NCBI GenBank assembly: GCA_025966225.1
Contig: JAOPVI010000322.1
Location: 1-36,758 of the forward strand
Source: Mycobacterium sp.
Lineage (GTDB): Bacteria > Actinomycetota > Actinomycetes > Mycobacteriales > Mycobacteriaceae
DNA: 36,758 nt
Reading direction: 5' to 3'
This document shows positions 22,252 to 32,038 of the stretch, in pieces; within the stretch, counting starts at the first letter, position 1; every line of letters starts with the position of its first letter. Under the pieces are notes generated by a model that saw nothing but the letters and a program-made list of their open reading frames with translations, had not been told where the DNA came from and did not search any database. The translations under genes were made by a program, and so were the position numbers.

Positions 22252-22305
22252 CGAAACATGGGACCCACGTTCACGGTCGGCTAGTCGGCCGAGCAGGAGG
22301 CTTCA

Positions 22306-22896
22306 GTGAACCGCATTAGAACGCGCACTTCTGCCATGACCGCGGGCCTGGCCGCTGGCGGGCTGGCCGTCGTGGTGACGCTGGCCGGCTGCAGCGCAGG
22401 GCAGGTCGCCCAGACCTCCATGCAGCAGCCTGCCGTCAACGGCACCGGCGCCACGGTCGGCAACATCGACCTCCGTAACGTCCATCTGCGGACGTTGCAG
22501 ACATCCGCGTACGTACAGCCCGGCGCCGACGTCGAACTGCTGTTCGTCGCCGCCAACGGCTCCGAAGCGGACGGCGACCGGCTGGTCTCCATCACGTCGG
22601 ACGTCGGCACCGTGTCAGTGGTCGGTGACACCAAGGTTCCACCCGGCGGCACGCTGGTGGTCGGCACGCCCGACCTTCAGCCCAGCCCCCTCGACGCCGC
22701 CGAGCCCGCCGCCACCGCCGAGGCCGCGGTCGCGCTGACGAAGCCGATCACCAACGGCCTGACCTACGGATTCACCTTCAAGTTCGAGAAGGCGGGCGAG
22801 AAGACGGTCGAGGTGCCCATCGCGGCAGGTGAGGCGCCGCGCCGCGCGGACAACGCCGTGAACGACGGTGTCAGCGAGCAACAAGGCCCCCACTAG
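22306..22896 (+). CDS. lpqE: Lipoprotein LpqE
   Basis: GTG start; lipobox VTLAGCSAG; VNGTGATVGNIDLRNVHL...; position between carD and radA as Rv3584. Confidence 0.9.
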   Translation: MNRIRTRTSAMTAGLAAGGLAVVVTLAGCSAGQVAQTSMQQPAVNGTGATVGNIDLRNVHLRTLQTSAYVQPGADVELLFVAANGSEADGDRLVSITSDVGTVSVVGDTKVPPGGTLVVGTPDLQPSPLDAAEPAATAEAAVALTKPITNGLTYGFTFKFEKAGEKTVEVPIAAGEAPRRADNAVNDGVSEQQGPH

Positions 22897-22941
22897 CGCG
22901 TCGCCCCCAGTTCTGTCGGTCGCGACGGCTAACGTCGATTC

Positions 22942-24339
22942 GTGGCTAGGGCAGGGGCGAAGGTGCGCGCGCAGTACCGCTGTTCGGAGTGCCATCACGT
23001 CACCGCCAAATGGGTGGGTCGCTGCCCCGACTGCGGCACCTGGGGCACCGTCAACGAGGTAGCAACGGTCAGCGCGCTCGGAGGCTCGAGCGGCGCCCGA
23101 TCCGTCGTACCGACCTCCCCTGCCGTCCCCATCACGTCCATCGACCCTGGCGCAACGCGCCACTTCCACACCGGCATCAGCGAACTCGATCGCGTGCTCG
23201 GCGGGGGCCTGGTGCCTGGCTCGGTGACGCTCTTGGCGGGTGATCCCGGAGTCGGCAAGTCGACGCTGTTGCTGGAGGTGGTCCATCGCTGGGCAAGTGC
23301 CGGGCGGCGGGCGCTGTACCTGTCAGGTGAGGAGTCCGCCGGTCAGATCCGGCTGCGGGCCGAACGCACGGGCTGCACCCACGACGAGGTCTTCCTGGCC
23401 GCAGAGTCGGATCTTCAGACCGCGCTCGGACACATCGAGGCCGTCCGACCGTCGCTGGTAGTCGTCGATTCAGTGCAGACCATGTCGACCACCGAGGTCG
23501 ACGGCGTCACCGGCGGGGTCACACAGGTCCGGGCCGTCACCACGGCGCTGACCTCGTACGCCAAGGCCGCAGGGTCTGACGGCGTCGCGATGATCCTCGT
23601 CGGCCACGTCACCAAAGACGGGGCCATCGCCGGGCCGCGCTCGCTCGAGCACCTCGTCGACGTCGTATTGCACTTCGAGGGTGACCGGGCCTCCGCGCTA
23701 CGGATGGTGCGCGGCGTCAAGAACCGCTTCGGTGCGGCCGACGAGGTTGGCTGTTTCCTTTTGCACGACAACGGAATCGAGTGCGTGGCCGACCCGTCGG
23801 GACTGTTCCGCGACCAGCGCCCCGCCCCGGTTCCCGGCACCGCCGTGACGGTGACACTGGACGGCAAGCGCCCGCTGATCGGCGAGGTACAGGCGCTCGT
23901 CGCAGATTCGTCGGCGACCAACCCGCGCCGCGCCACCAGCGGCATCGACTCCTCGCGCGCCGCAATGATCCTTGCCGTGCTGGAGAAACGGGCCAAGCTC
24001 CCGCTGGGCAAGTGCGACGTGTACCTCTCCACCGTCGGCGGCATGCGGTTCAACGATCCGTCGACGGACCTGGCCGTAGCCGCCGCGATCGCGTCGGCGG
24101 CCGCAGACGTCCCCATGCCCGCCAACGCCGTGTTCATCGGCGAGGTGGGCCTAGCCGGTGACATCCGCAGGGTCACGGGCACGGACCGCAGGTTGGCCGA
24201 GGCCGCCAGGCTGGGCTTCAAGTCCGCCATGGTGCCGCCTGGCGTCAAGCACGCGCCGCCGGGCCTGCGGGTCAGCACCATCGAGGACATCGGCAGGTTG
24301 TTGCACGGGGTGCAACGAATCGCCGACAATGGCGGCTGA
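22942..24339 (+). CDS. radA: DNA repair protein RadA
   Basis: Zinc finger [22 protein letters not shown], Walker [15 protein letters not shown] motif, Lon-like C-terminus. Confidence 0.96.
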   Translation: MARAGAKVRAQYRCSECHHVTAKWVGRCPDCGTWGTVNEVATVSALGGSSGARSVVPTSPAVPITSIDPGATRHFHTGISELDRVLGGGLVPGSVTLLAGDPGVGKSTLLLEVVHRWASAGRRALYLSGEESAGQIRLRAERTGCTHDEVFLAAESDLQTALGHIEAVRPSLVVVDSVQTMSTTEVDGVTGGVTQVRAVTTALTSYAKAAGSDGVAMILVGHVTKDGAIAGPRSLEHLVDVVLHFEGDRASALRMVRGVKNRFGAADEVGCFLLHDNGIECVADPSGLFRDQRPAPVPGTAVTVTLDGKRPLIGEVQALVADSSATNPRRATSGIDSSRAAMILAVLEKRAKLPLGKCDVYLSTVGGMRFNDPSTDLAVAAAIASAAADVPMPANAVFIGEVGLAGDIRRVTGTDRRLAEAARLGFKSAMVPPGVKHAPPGLRVSTIEDIGRLLHGVQRIADNGG

Positions 24340-24352
24340 CCGAGGAGGCGTC

Positions 24353-25474
24353 ATGGCCGTGAAGGCGAGCAGCAGGACCGCACGCGGCACCGTGGTGCAG
24401 TTGGCCCGCCCGACGCTGCGGGAGACCCTGGGCCGGCTGGCCCCAGGAACGGCCCTTCGCGACGGCCTGGAGCGCATCCTGCGGGGCCGTACGGGCGCGC
24501 TGATCGTGCTCGGCTACGACGACAGCGTCGACGCCATCTGCGACGGTGGGTTCACGCTCGACGTGCGCTACGCCCCGACGCGGCTGCGCGAGTTGTCGAA
24601 GATGGACGGGGCGGTCGTGTTGTCGAGCGACGGCACCCGCATCGTGCGCGCGAACGTGCAGTTGGTGCCCGACCCGTCGATCCCCACCGAAGAATCCGGG
24701 ACCAGGCACCGGTCGGCGGAACGCACTGCCGTGCAGACCGGGTATCCGGTGATCTCGGTGAGCCACTCGATGAGCATCGTGACGGTCTACGTGGCTGGCG
24801 AACGGCACGTCGTCCCCGACTCCGCCACCATCCTGTCGCGGGCCAACCAGACCATCGCCACCCTCGAGCGCTACAAGACGCGGTTGGACGAGGTCAACAG
24901 GCAGCTGTCCACGGCCGAGATCGAGGACTTCGTGACGCTGCGGGACGTGATGACGGTCGTACAACGGCTGGAGATGGTCCGTCGGATCAGCCTCGAGATC
25001 GACGCGGACGTGGTCGAACTCGGCACTGCGGGGCGACAGCTCAAACTGCAGCTCGAGGAACTCCTCGGTGACAACGACACCGCACGCGAACTGATCGTCC
25101 GCGACTATCACGCCAACCCCGACCCGCCCACCACGACGCAGGTGACGTCGACGCTGGATGACCTCGACGGGCTCAACGACAACGAGTTACTCGACTTCAC
25201 CACGCTGGCAAGGGTTTTCGGCTATCCCACCACTTTGGAGGCTCAGGATTCGGCGATGAGCTCACGCGGCTACCGGGCCATGGCGGGCATTCCGCGTCTG
25301 CAGTTCGCACACGTCGACCTGTTGGTGCACGCGTTCGGCTCGCTACAAGGGGTGCTCGCCGTCAGCGCGAGCGACCTTCAGTCTGTGGACGGCATCGGAT
25401 CGATGTGGGCGCGTCACATCCGCGAAGGACTGTCGCAGTTGGCCGAGTCGACCATCGCAGACCAGCTGGCCTGA
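24353..25474 (+). CDS. disA: DNA integrity scanning diadenylate cyclase DisA
   Basis: DAC domain [21 protein letters not shown]...[14 protein letters not shown]-terminal HhH; 373 aa from [13 protein letters not shown]. Confidence 0.95.
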   Translation: MAVKASSRTARGTVVQLARPTLRETLGRLAPGTALRDGLERILRGRTGALIVLGYDDSVDAICDGGFTLDVRYAPTRLRELSKMDGAVVLSSDGTRIVRANVQLVPDPSIPTEESGTRHRSAERTAVQTGYPVISVSHSMSIVTVYVAGERHVVPDSATILSRANQTIATLERYKTRLDEVNRQLSTAEIEDFVTLRDVMTVVQRLEMVRRISLEIDADVVELGTAGRQLKLQLEELLGDNDTARELIVRDYHANPDPPTTTQVTSTLDDLDGLNDNELLDFTTLARVFGYPTTLEAQDSAMSSRGYRAMAGIPRLQFAHVDLLVHAFGSLQGVLAVSASDLQSVDGIGSMWARHIREGLSQLAESTIADQLA

Positions 25475-25475
25475 G

Positions 25476-26282
25476 TCAGTTGCCCGGACCGGCAGCTCCG
25501 CCTTCGGCGGGCGGCGCGGCGCCGGCGGGCGGCGGTGCATCCCCTGGAAGCGCGGGTGCGGCTTCGGCGAGCGCGAACGGCAACGAGGACGACCGCAGGT
25601 TTCCGAGTTGAACCACCAGGTTGTAGGTGCCTGGCCCGATCGGCTGGCGCGGCAGCGGGCAGTTCGGCGCCGAGCCCATGCCGGTCCACGTCACCTCGGT
25701 GGTCACCTGCTCACCCGGGTTGAACGTCTTGACCAGCGTCTCGTTGGACGGCGCGCAATCCAGGTTGGACCACAACCGCGTGTTGTCGAGCGAGTAGACG
25801 TAGGCCGCCAACACGGCAGCGCCGACGTCGCGCTTGCACGCGACGAGTCCGATGTTGGTGACGACCATCGTGAACTTGGGCTGATCGCCGACGACGTAGT
25901 CGGGCTGGCTGGTGATGCCCTTGACCGCCAACGTGGAGTCCGGGCAGTCGTCACCCTCTTTGAGCACCGGCGGCGGCGTGACCGCGGCGGTCGGCGTCGG
26001 AGTCGGGGGCGGAGCCTGGGGCGCTGGGGGCAGCACCGGCGACTTGACCTCGGGGTTCTCCCCGGGCAGTGGCGTCGGAGGAGCCGCATTCGCGGTGGGC
26101 TTGGCGTCGGTCTTGGTGGTAGGGGTGCTGTTCGAGGCGACCAGGACGGCGATGCCCGCGATGATGGCGATGACGACTACCGCAATGCCCACGGCCAGCA
26201 GCCGACGCCGCCAGTAGATCTGGGTAGGCAGCGGGCCTTGCGGTTCGAGATCTAGCACAAGTTCACGGTAAGGCCAGGTCAT
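25476..26282 (-). CDS. Membrane-anchored Pro/Ala-rich protein (Rv3587c-like)
   Basis: Single TM after a short N-terminus (YWRRRLLAVGIAVVVIAIIAGIAVLVA), Pro-rich linker, secreted C-terminal domain; convergent with disA. Confidence 0.85.
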   Translation of the reverse strand: MTWPYRELVLDLEPQGPLPTQIYWRRRLLAVGIAVVVIAIIAGIAVLVASNSTPTTKTDAKPTANAAPPTPLPGENPEVKSPVLPPAPQAPPPTPTPTAAVTPPPVLKEGDDCPDSTLAVKGITSQPDYVVGDQPKFTMVVTNIGLVACKRDVGAAVLAAYVYSLDNTRLWSNLDCAPSNETLVKTFNPGEQVTTEVTWTGMGSAPNCPLPRQPIGPGTYNLVVQLGNLRSSSLPFALAEAAPALPGDAPPPAGAAPPAEGGAAGPGN

Positions 26283-26317
26283 CGCTAGTCGTCCGACCTC
26301 GCCCGGCGTGTCGCGGG

Positions 26318-26938
26318 TTAGCCTGCGCCGATGTCGCCGATGGACTCACGCAAACAGGCCCGCCCGTCGGCGAGATGGTAGGTCACGCCTGCGATGGCCA
26401 GCGTGCCCGATTCGACGCCTTTGGCGATCGCCGTCGAGCGGTCGACCAGCTGTTGGCCGGTTTCCGTGACGTGCCTGGCCTCGAACTCGTCGACCCTGGT
26501 CAAGCCTTCTTTCCGGCCAAGCAGAATCGACGGGGTGACGCGTTCGACGATGTCGCGCACGTAGCCACCCGGCATCTCGCCGTCGTCGAGCGCCCCCAGC
26601 GTCGCCTTCACCGCCCCGCAGCTGTCGTGTCCCAGCACCACGATCAAGGGCACGTTGAGCACCGTGACCGCGTATTCGATCGAACCGAGCACCGCGGAGT
26701 CGAACACGTGGCCCGCGGTTCGCACCACGAACATGTTGCCAAGGCCCTGGTCGAAGATGATCTCGGCGGCCACCCGACTGTCGGCGCATCCGAAGAGCAC
26801 CGCCGTCGGCGTCTGACCCTGCGCCAGGCGGGCGCGGTCGGCGATGCTCTGGCTCGGATGCTCGGGCATACCAGCGACGAAGCGCTCGTTACCCTCCCTC
26901 AGTGCCTTCCACGCGGATACCGGGTTCGAGTTGGGCAT
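26318..26938 (-). CDS. canB: Beta-class carbonic anhydrase
   Basis: FGCADSRVAAE and VLGHDSCGAVKA zinc ligands; 206 aa from MPNSNPVSAWKALREGNERF. Confidence 0.93.
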   Translation of the reverse strand: MPNSNPVSAWKALREGNERFVAGMPEHPSQSIADRARLAQGQTPTAVLFGCADSRVAAEIIFDQGLGNMFVVRTAGHVFDSAVLGSIEYAVTVLNVPLIVVLGHDSCGAVKATLGALDDGEMPGGYVRDIVERVTPSILLGRKEGLTRVDEFEARHVTETGQQLVDRSTAIAKGVESGTLAIAGVTYHLADGRACLRESIGDIGAG

Positions 26939-26951
26939 TGGCACATTGTGC

Positions 26952-27863
26952 ATGGAGCGGGACTTGACGGTCGATCCGAGCGAACTGCTGCGCTGGTACG
27001 GAGAGGCGCAGCGCGACCTGCCGTGGCGTCGGCCGGGGGTTTCGGCCTGGCAGATCCTGGTGAGCGAGTTCATGCTGCAGCAGACCCCGGTCGCCAGGGT
27101 CGAACCGAGCTGGCTCGAATGGGTGGCCCGCTGGCCGACGCCGTCCGCCACTGCGGCGGCCAACGCTGCCGACGTGCTGCGCGCGTGGGGCAAGCTCGGT
27201 TACCCACGCCGCGCGAAGCGGTTGCACGAGTGCGCGACGGCGATCGCGAATGAGCACGGCGACGTGGTGCCCGATGACGTCGAGGTGCTGTTGACGCTGC
27301 CCGGGGTCGGGGCATACACCGCGCGCGCCGTCGCGTGCTTCGCGTACCGCCAGCGCGTGCCCGTCGTCGACACCAACGTCCGGCGCGTGGTCGCAAGGGT
27401 GGTGCATGGGCGGGCCGACTCCCCCGCCAGCGTTCGCGACCTCGCCGACGTCGAGGCCCTGCTTCCCAATGATGCTGACGCACCGCGCTTTTCGGTGGCG
27501 CTCATGGAACTGGGCGCGACGGTGTGCACCGCACGGTCGCCGCGCTGCGGCGTGTGCCCGCTGAGCGTGTGTGCGTGGCGCGCCGCCGGCTATCCGCCGG
27601 CGGACACCCCGGCCCGTCGGCCGCAGCGCTATGCGGGCACCGACCGGCAGGTGCGCGGAAAGCTGCTGGATGTGTTGCGCGACAACGCGACCCCCGTTAC
27701 CCGCGCTCAGTTGGACGTGGCATGGCTGTCCGACACCGCGCAACGTGATCGCGCGCTGGACTCATTGTTGACGGACGGGTTGGTGGAGCAGACGGCGGAC
27801 GGCGGGTTTGCGCTGTCAGGTGAAGGTGGCGAAGCCGGGCCTGCGCCAACTCAGGTGAACTAA
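26952..27863 (+). CDS. mutY: A/G-specific adenine glycosylase MutY
   Basis: LPWRRPGVSAWQILVSEFMLQQTPVARV, LLTLPGVGAYTARAVACFAY, [4Fe-4S] CTARSPRCGVCPLSVC. Confidence 0.94.
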   Translation: MERDLTVDPSELLRWYGEAQRDLPWRRPGVSAWQILVSEFMLQQTPVARVEPSWLEWVARWPTPSATAAANAADVLRAWGKLGYPRRAKRLHECATAIANEHGDVVPDDVEVLLTLPGVGAYTARAVACFAYRQRVPVVDTNVRRVVARVVHGRADSPASVRDLADVEALLPNDADAPRFSVALMELGATVCTARSPRCGVCPLSVCAWRAAGYPPADTPARRPQRYAGTDRQVRGKLLDVLRDNATPVTRAQLDVAWLSDTAQRDRALDSLLTDGLVEQTADGGFALSGEGGEAGPAPTQVN

Positions 27864-27872
27864 CCTTTTTCC

Positions 27873-29237
27873 GTGGCTGTAACCGGTTCACGGGCTGCGC
27901 GGACTCGCTACGCATCGCGGGGCGATCTGGACATCGCCTACCAGGTGCTCGGTGACGGTCCGGAGGACGTGATCGTCATGCCGGGACCGTTCATTCCGAT
28001 CGACTCGATCGACTCCGAACCCTCGATGTACCGCTTCTACCGCAGGTTGTCGTCGTTCTGCCGGGTGATCCGCTTCGACCACCGCGGCATGGGAATGTCG
28101 TCTCGCATCGGCGCGGACAAGATCACGCCTGCGTGCTGGGCAGAAGACGTGGTCGCGGTGATGGATGCCGTCGGGTGCGAGCGGGCCACGATCATCGGCT
28201 CGGGATTCACGGCGGTGAGTGCGCTCTTCCTGGCGAGCGACCGCCCGCAGCGGGTGTCCAACCTGATCCTGCTCAACGCGAGTGCGCGAGCGCTTTGGGC
28301 ACCAAACTACCAGGTCGGGGCCGAACGCAGCGGCGCAAGTCCCTTCACGACGGTGGCAATGGAACCCGACGCGGTCGAGCAGGGCTTCGACGTGCTCGAC
28401 CTCATCGCACCGTCGGTCTCCCACGACGACGCGTTCCGCGCCTGGTGGGACGCGGCGGGAAACCGGGCTGCCTCTCCGAGCATGGCGCGCAGGTCGAACC
28501 AGGCGCTCGTCGACGCCGATCTGCGGGACAAACTTCCGTACATCACGTCGAGGACCCTGATCATTCACCGAGCGGATTCCCAGTTCGTCGCGGTCGGCCA
28601 CGGCCGGTACCTCGCCGAGCACATCGCGTGCGCCCACTACGTCGAGGTGCCCGGCGCGGACACCCTGTACTGGGTCGGCGACACCGCGCCCATCCTCAGC
28701 GAAATCGAGGAGTTCATCACGGGGAAGCGGGGCGGTTCCGATCCCGAGCGAGTGCTCACGACGATCGTGTTCACCGACATCGTCGGTTCTACGCGACGAG
28801 CCGCGGCGCTTGGTGACGACCGCTGGCGCGATCTGCTCGACAGCCATGACACGGCGGTGCGCCGACAGCTCGAGCGGTTCCGCGGACGCGAAGTCAACAC
28901 GGCCGGTGACGGTTTCGTTGCGACGTTCACCAGCCCCAGCGGAGCCATCGACTGCGCGGAAGCGATCGTCGACGCGGTCCGGGGGCTCGGCATCGAAGTG
29001 CGGGCAGGCATTCACGCCGGCGAAGTCGAGGTGCGAGGCGACGACATCGCGGGCCTTGCCGTGCACATCGCCGCCCGCGTGTCCGCGCTGGCCGGCCCCA
29101 GCGAGGTGCTGGTCTCCTCGACCCTGAACGAGATCGTCACCGGGTCGCGCCGGGTCTTCGTCGAGCGGGGCGATTACGAACTCAAGGGCGTCCCCGGCTG
29201 GTGGCGGCTTCACTCACTGTCCCGGCGGCCCGGCTAG
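27873..29237 (+). CDS. Alpha/beta-hydrolase-like domain fused to a class III adenylate/guanylate cyclase domain
   Basis: N-term [26 protein letters not shown]...; C-term [22 protein letters not shown]...[14 protein letters not shown]...[25 protein letters not shown]. Confidence 0.9.
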   Translation: MAVTGSRAARTRYASRGDLDIAYQVLGDGPEDVIVMPGPFIPIDSIDSEPSMYRFYRRLSSFCRVIRFDHRGMGMSSRIGADKITPACWAEDVVAVMDAVGCERATIIGSGFTAVSALFLASDRPQRVSNLILLNASARALWAPNYQVGAERSGASPFTTVAMEPDAVEQGFDVLDLIAPSVSHDDAFRAWWDAAGNRAASPSMARRSNQALVDADLRDKLPYITSRTLIIHRADSQFVAVGHGRYLAEHIACAHYVEVPGADTLYWVGDTAPILSEIEEFITGKRGGSDPERVLTTIVFTDIVGSTRRAAALGDDRWRDLLDSHDTAVRRQLERFRGREVNTAGDGFVATFTSPSGAIDCAEAIVDAVRGLGIEVRAGIHAGEVEVRGDDIAGLAVHIAARVSALAGPSEVLVSSTLNEIVTGSRRVFVERGDYELKGVPGWWRLHSLSRRPG

Positions 29238-29316
29238 CTGCTGTAACCCCTGCCCCTATCTACCGGTGAAGCAATCACCACCCCAACACGCGGGTGGATG
29301 AGCCAAGGGGAAGACA

Positions 29317-29613
29317 ATGAAGAAGTTCGCCATCCGCACAGCAGTTTTCGGCATCATGGCCGCCGCGATCGCCGGGTCAACGGGCATCGCGGCCGCAGCG
29401 CCGACCGGGAGCGCGTCAGCTGCCGACACGGTGCAGTCGTTACAGGACAAGGGATATGCCGTGCAGATCAATGGATCGGTGACCGAGCCATTGGCGCAGT
29501 GCAAGGTCACCGGAGTTCACGGGATGTCCAATACCGACGCGAACGGCCACCAGCTGGTGCCGAATCAGTTCAACACCGCCTTTGTCGACGTCGACTGCCC
29601 GTCGGACAGCTGA
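29317..29613 (+). CDS. Small secreted mycobacterial protein
   Basis: 98 aa; MKKFAIRTAVFGIMAAAIAGSTGIAAAAPTG signal peptide; two Cys in the mature part. Confidence 0.75.
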   Translation: MKKFAIRTAVFGIMAAAIAGSTGIAAAAPTGSASAADTVQSLQDKGYAVQINGSVTEPLAQCKVTGVHGMSNTDANGHQLVPNQFNTAFVDVDCPSDS

Positions 29614-29622
29614 CCGTTGTCG

Positions 29623-30591
29623 CTAAGCCGTTGCCGCACAATCGGAGTCGCTGCATGCAAAGCTTCTCCGGTAGTCCGACGGCGTGACGCCGATGACCCG
29701 GCGGAAGTGGTGACGCAGCAGCGTCGCGGTACCGAAGCCGGATCTGTCGGCGACGCGGTCGATGTCCAGGTCGGTCTCCTCCAGCAGTCTGCGAGCGTAG
29801 AGCACCCGCTGGTCGGTGACCCACTGCATGGGCGTACGGCCGGTCTCTTCTACGAACCTCCGCGCGAACGTGCGAGCCGACATGTTCGCCAGCTTCGCGA
29901 GGGTGGTGACGGTATGCGGCTTCTCCAGGTTCGTCAGAATCCAGTCCAGATGGGGCGCAAAGCCGTCGGAGCAGCGCACCGGAATCGGCTGGTCGATGTA
30001 CTGACGCTGACCACCGTCGCGTTGAGGCGGTACCACCATGCGCCGGGCGATCGTGTTGGTCACCTCACTGCCGAGTTCACGGCGGACCAGGTGCAGGCAC
30101 GCGTCGATGCCCGCCGCGGTGCCCGCGCTGGTGATCAGGTTGCCGTCGTCGACGAACAGCACGTTTCGGTCGACCCGCGCGGTGGGGTACATCCGGGCCA
30201 GTTCGTCGGCGTGCATCCAGTGCGTCGTGCACGGGCGGCCGTCCAGCAATCCGGCGGCACCGGCGACGAAGGCGCCCGAGCACACGGTCAGGATGATCGC
30301 GCCCCCCTCTGCGGCCGCCCGAATCGCGTCGAGCGCCTCCGGCAGGTATGGGCCCGAGATGGCGGGAATGGCGACCAGGTCGGCACCGATGAGCGCATCG
30401 AGGCCGTGATCAGGGATGAGCGACGCGCCGACCGAGGTCCGCAGCGGCTTGCCCGGCTCGGGTCCGCAGATCTTGAAGTCGAAGTTGGGCACGCCGTCGG
30501 CGGTCCGATCGATGCCGAACACCTCGCAGATGACGCCGAACTCGAAGGGCGCGAGGCCTTCCAGCACCAATGCCGAGACAGTCTTGATCAT
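29623..30591 (-). CDS. GlxA-family transcriptional regulator (DJ-1/PfpI domain + AraC HTH)
   Basis: LTVCSGAFVAGAAGLLDGRPCTTHW and C-terminal LANMSARTFARRFVEETGRTPMQWVTDQRVLYARRLLEETDLDIDRVADRSGFGTATLLRHHFRRVIGVTPSDYRRSF. Confidence 0.9.
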   Translation of the reverse strand: MIKTVSALVLEGLAPFEFGVICEVFGIDRTADGVPNFDFKICGPEPGKPLRTSVGASLIPDHGLDALIGADLVAIPAISGPYLPEALDAIRAAAEGGAIILTVCSGAFVAGAAGLLDGRPCTTHWMHADELARMYPTARVDRNVLFVDDGNLITSAGTAAGIDACLHLVRRELGSEVTNTIARRMVVPPQRDGGQRQYIDQPIPVRCSDGFAPHLDWILTNLEKPHTVTTLAKLANMSARTFARRFVEETGRTPMQWVTDQRVLYARRLLEETDLDIDRVADRSGFGTATLLRHHFRRVIGVTPSDYRRSFACSDSDCAATA

Positions 30592-30663
30592 GGCAGTATC
30601 TTAACGCATCGCGGCACTACTGCCACTTGTTGGCGGAATATATCCGGCCGAATAATTGCTGCC

Positions 30664-30885
30664 ATGGACGTGATACTGACCTTCCTCATCTTGATGGCCC
30701 CGTTTGCGGTGGCAGCCCTCGTCAGCTGGGCGAGTCACCGGTCGGCACCGAAACGCGCTTGGCTGGCCGCAGTGGCCGACGACCCCGACTGGTACCGGAT
30801 TCAGCACGATGCCGATGCCGCGCGCACTCGCTTCGAAAAGGTTCCCGCGTGGCCTGTTTCAGGCGTGACTGGCGAACGTCGATAA
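30664..30885 (+). CDS. Small single-TM protein of unknown function
   Basis: 73 aa MDVILTFLILMAPFAVAALVSWASHRSAPKRAWLAAVADDPDWYRIQHDADAARTRFEKVPAWPVSGVTGERR; divergent from the GlxA-type gene. Confidence 0.55.
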   Translation: MDVILTFLILMAPFAVAALVSWASHRSAPKRAWLAAVADDPDWYRIQHDADAARTRFEKVPAWPVSGVTGERR

Positions 30886-31629
30886 AAACGTCTCGACCGC
30901 CCCGCGGTATTCCTGCGGCGCGTCGTCGTGCACCAGATGACCGGCGCCGGGCACGTGAAGATACGTCTTCCGGTCGCCGGTTTCTTGCATCTCGAGCATT
31001 TGCCCTGGCGGCGTGACGGAGTTGCCCGCCTCGATCAGCAGAGCGGGCGCCCGCACCGCCCGCCACTGGTCCCAGTAGTGCCGGGTGCCCCACTCCGCGG
31101 CGATCTCGATCCACCGCTGCGTGTGTCCGTGCAGCCGCCATCCCGTCGCCGTCCGGTCGAACGCCTCGAGAAAGTACTGCCCGGCCACCTCGCCGAATTC
31201 GTCGAACACCCTTTGCGCCGAATCGAACTCGACCGGCAGCGTGTGCAACCACGGCTCCCATGGCCCGGTCGTTCGGCCCCGGAAGTCGGGAGCCATGTCC
31301 TCCACGACCAATGCCGTCACCAACTCGGGACGTGTCGCGGCCAGGCACCAGGCGTGCAATCCGCCCATCGAATGCCCGACGAGAGTCACCGGTCGACCGA
31401 ATGCCGCAACCGCGTCAGCGAGGTCGGACACGAACCGCTCCGTGCTGACGGGATGGTCGTCGGCGACGTCGCGCCCGCGGTGCCATGGCGCGTCGTAGGT
31501 GTACACGGCACCGTGCGCGGCGAGCCACGGGCTCTGCCGTGACCACGTGCTGCCGCGCCCCATCAGGCCGTGCACCAGGACGATGGGTTCGCCCTCGCCG
31601 GCCCGGCGCGTCAGCGGTTGAGCGGGCAT
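30859..31629 (-). CDS. Alpha/beta hydrolase (Rv3591c-like)
   Basis: 256 aa; LVHGLMGRGSTW, LVGHSMGGLHAW, HVPGAGHLVHDD. Confidence 0.9.
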   Translation of the reverse strand: MPAQPLTRRAGEGEPIVLVHGLMGRGSTWSRQSPWLAAHGAVYTYDAPWHRGRDVADDHPVSTERFVSDLADAVAAFGRPVTLVGHSMGGLHAWCLAATRPELVTALVVEDMAPDFRGRTTGPWEPWLHTLPVEFDSAQRVFDEFGEVAGQYFLEAFDRTATGWRLHGHTQRWIEIAAEWGTRHYWDQWRAVRAPALLIEAGNSVTPPGQMLEMQETGDRKTYLHVPGAGHLVHDDAPQEYRGAVETFLSTFASHA

Positions 31630-31710
31630 GCCGCAATCTTGCCTGGGAAATTGGCGTTTGGAGGGCAGGAGCGAAGCGACCCGGGAAAGCGACGTTGTAG
31701 CCTGAACCAC

Positions 31711-32028
31711 ATGCCAGTGGTGAAGATCAACGCGATCGAGGTCCCGGCCGATGCAGGCCCGGAGTTGGAGAAACGGTTCGCCCACCGAGCACACGCTGTC
31801 GACAACCAGCCTGGCTTCCTGGGGTTTCAGCTGCTGCGCCCCGTCAAGGGCGAGAACCGCTACTTCGTGGTGACGCAGTGGGAATCCGATGAGGCGTTTC
31901 AGGCGTGGGCCAGCGGCCCCGCGGTCGAGGCGCATGCTGGCCAGCGCGCCAATCCAGTCGCCACCGGAGCGTCACTGCTCGAGTTCGAGGTCGTGCTGGA
32001 CGTTGCAGGGTCCGGCTCCGAGAAGTAG
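31711..32028 (+). CDS. mhuD: Mycobacterial heme-degrading protein MhuD (mycobilin-producing)
   Basis: MPVVKINAIEVPADAGPELEKRFAHRAHAVDNQPGFLGFQLLRPVKGENRYFVVTQWESDEAFQAWA...HAGQRANPVATGASLLEFEVVLDV: strong match to recalled Rv3592. Confidence 0.95.
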   Translation: MPVVKINAIEVPADAGPELEKRFAHRAHAVDNQPGFLGFQLLRPVKGENRYFVVTQWESDEAFQAWASGPAVEAHAGQRANPVATGASLLEFEVVLDVAGSGSEK

Positions 32029-32038
32029 CGCCAGCAGG

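Noticed and set aside
22014-22319. ORF(s) in the carD/lpqE intergenic region
   Set aside because: Low-complexity Pro/Arg-rich translation, no RBS or homology; probably non-coding leader.
27888-29213. 441-aa minus-strand ORF antisense to the hydrolase-cyclase gene
   Set aside because: Shadow ORF typical of high-GC DNA; the sense frame has full domain content.
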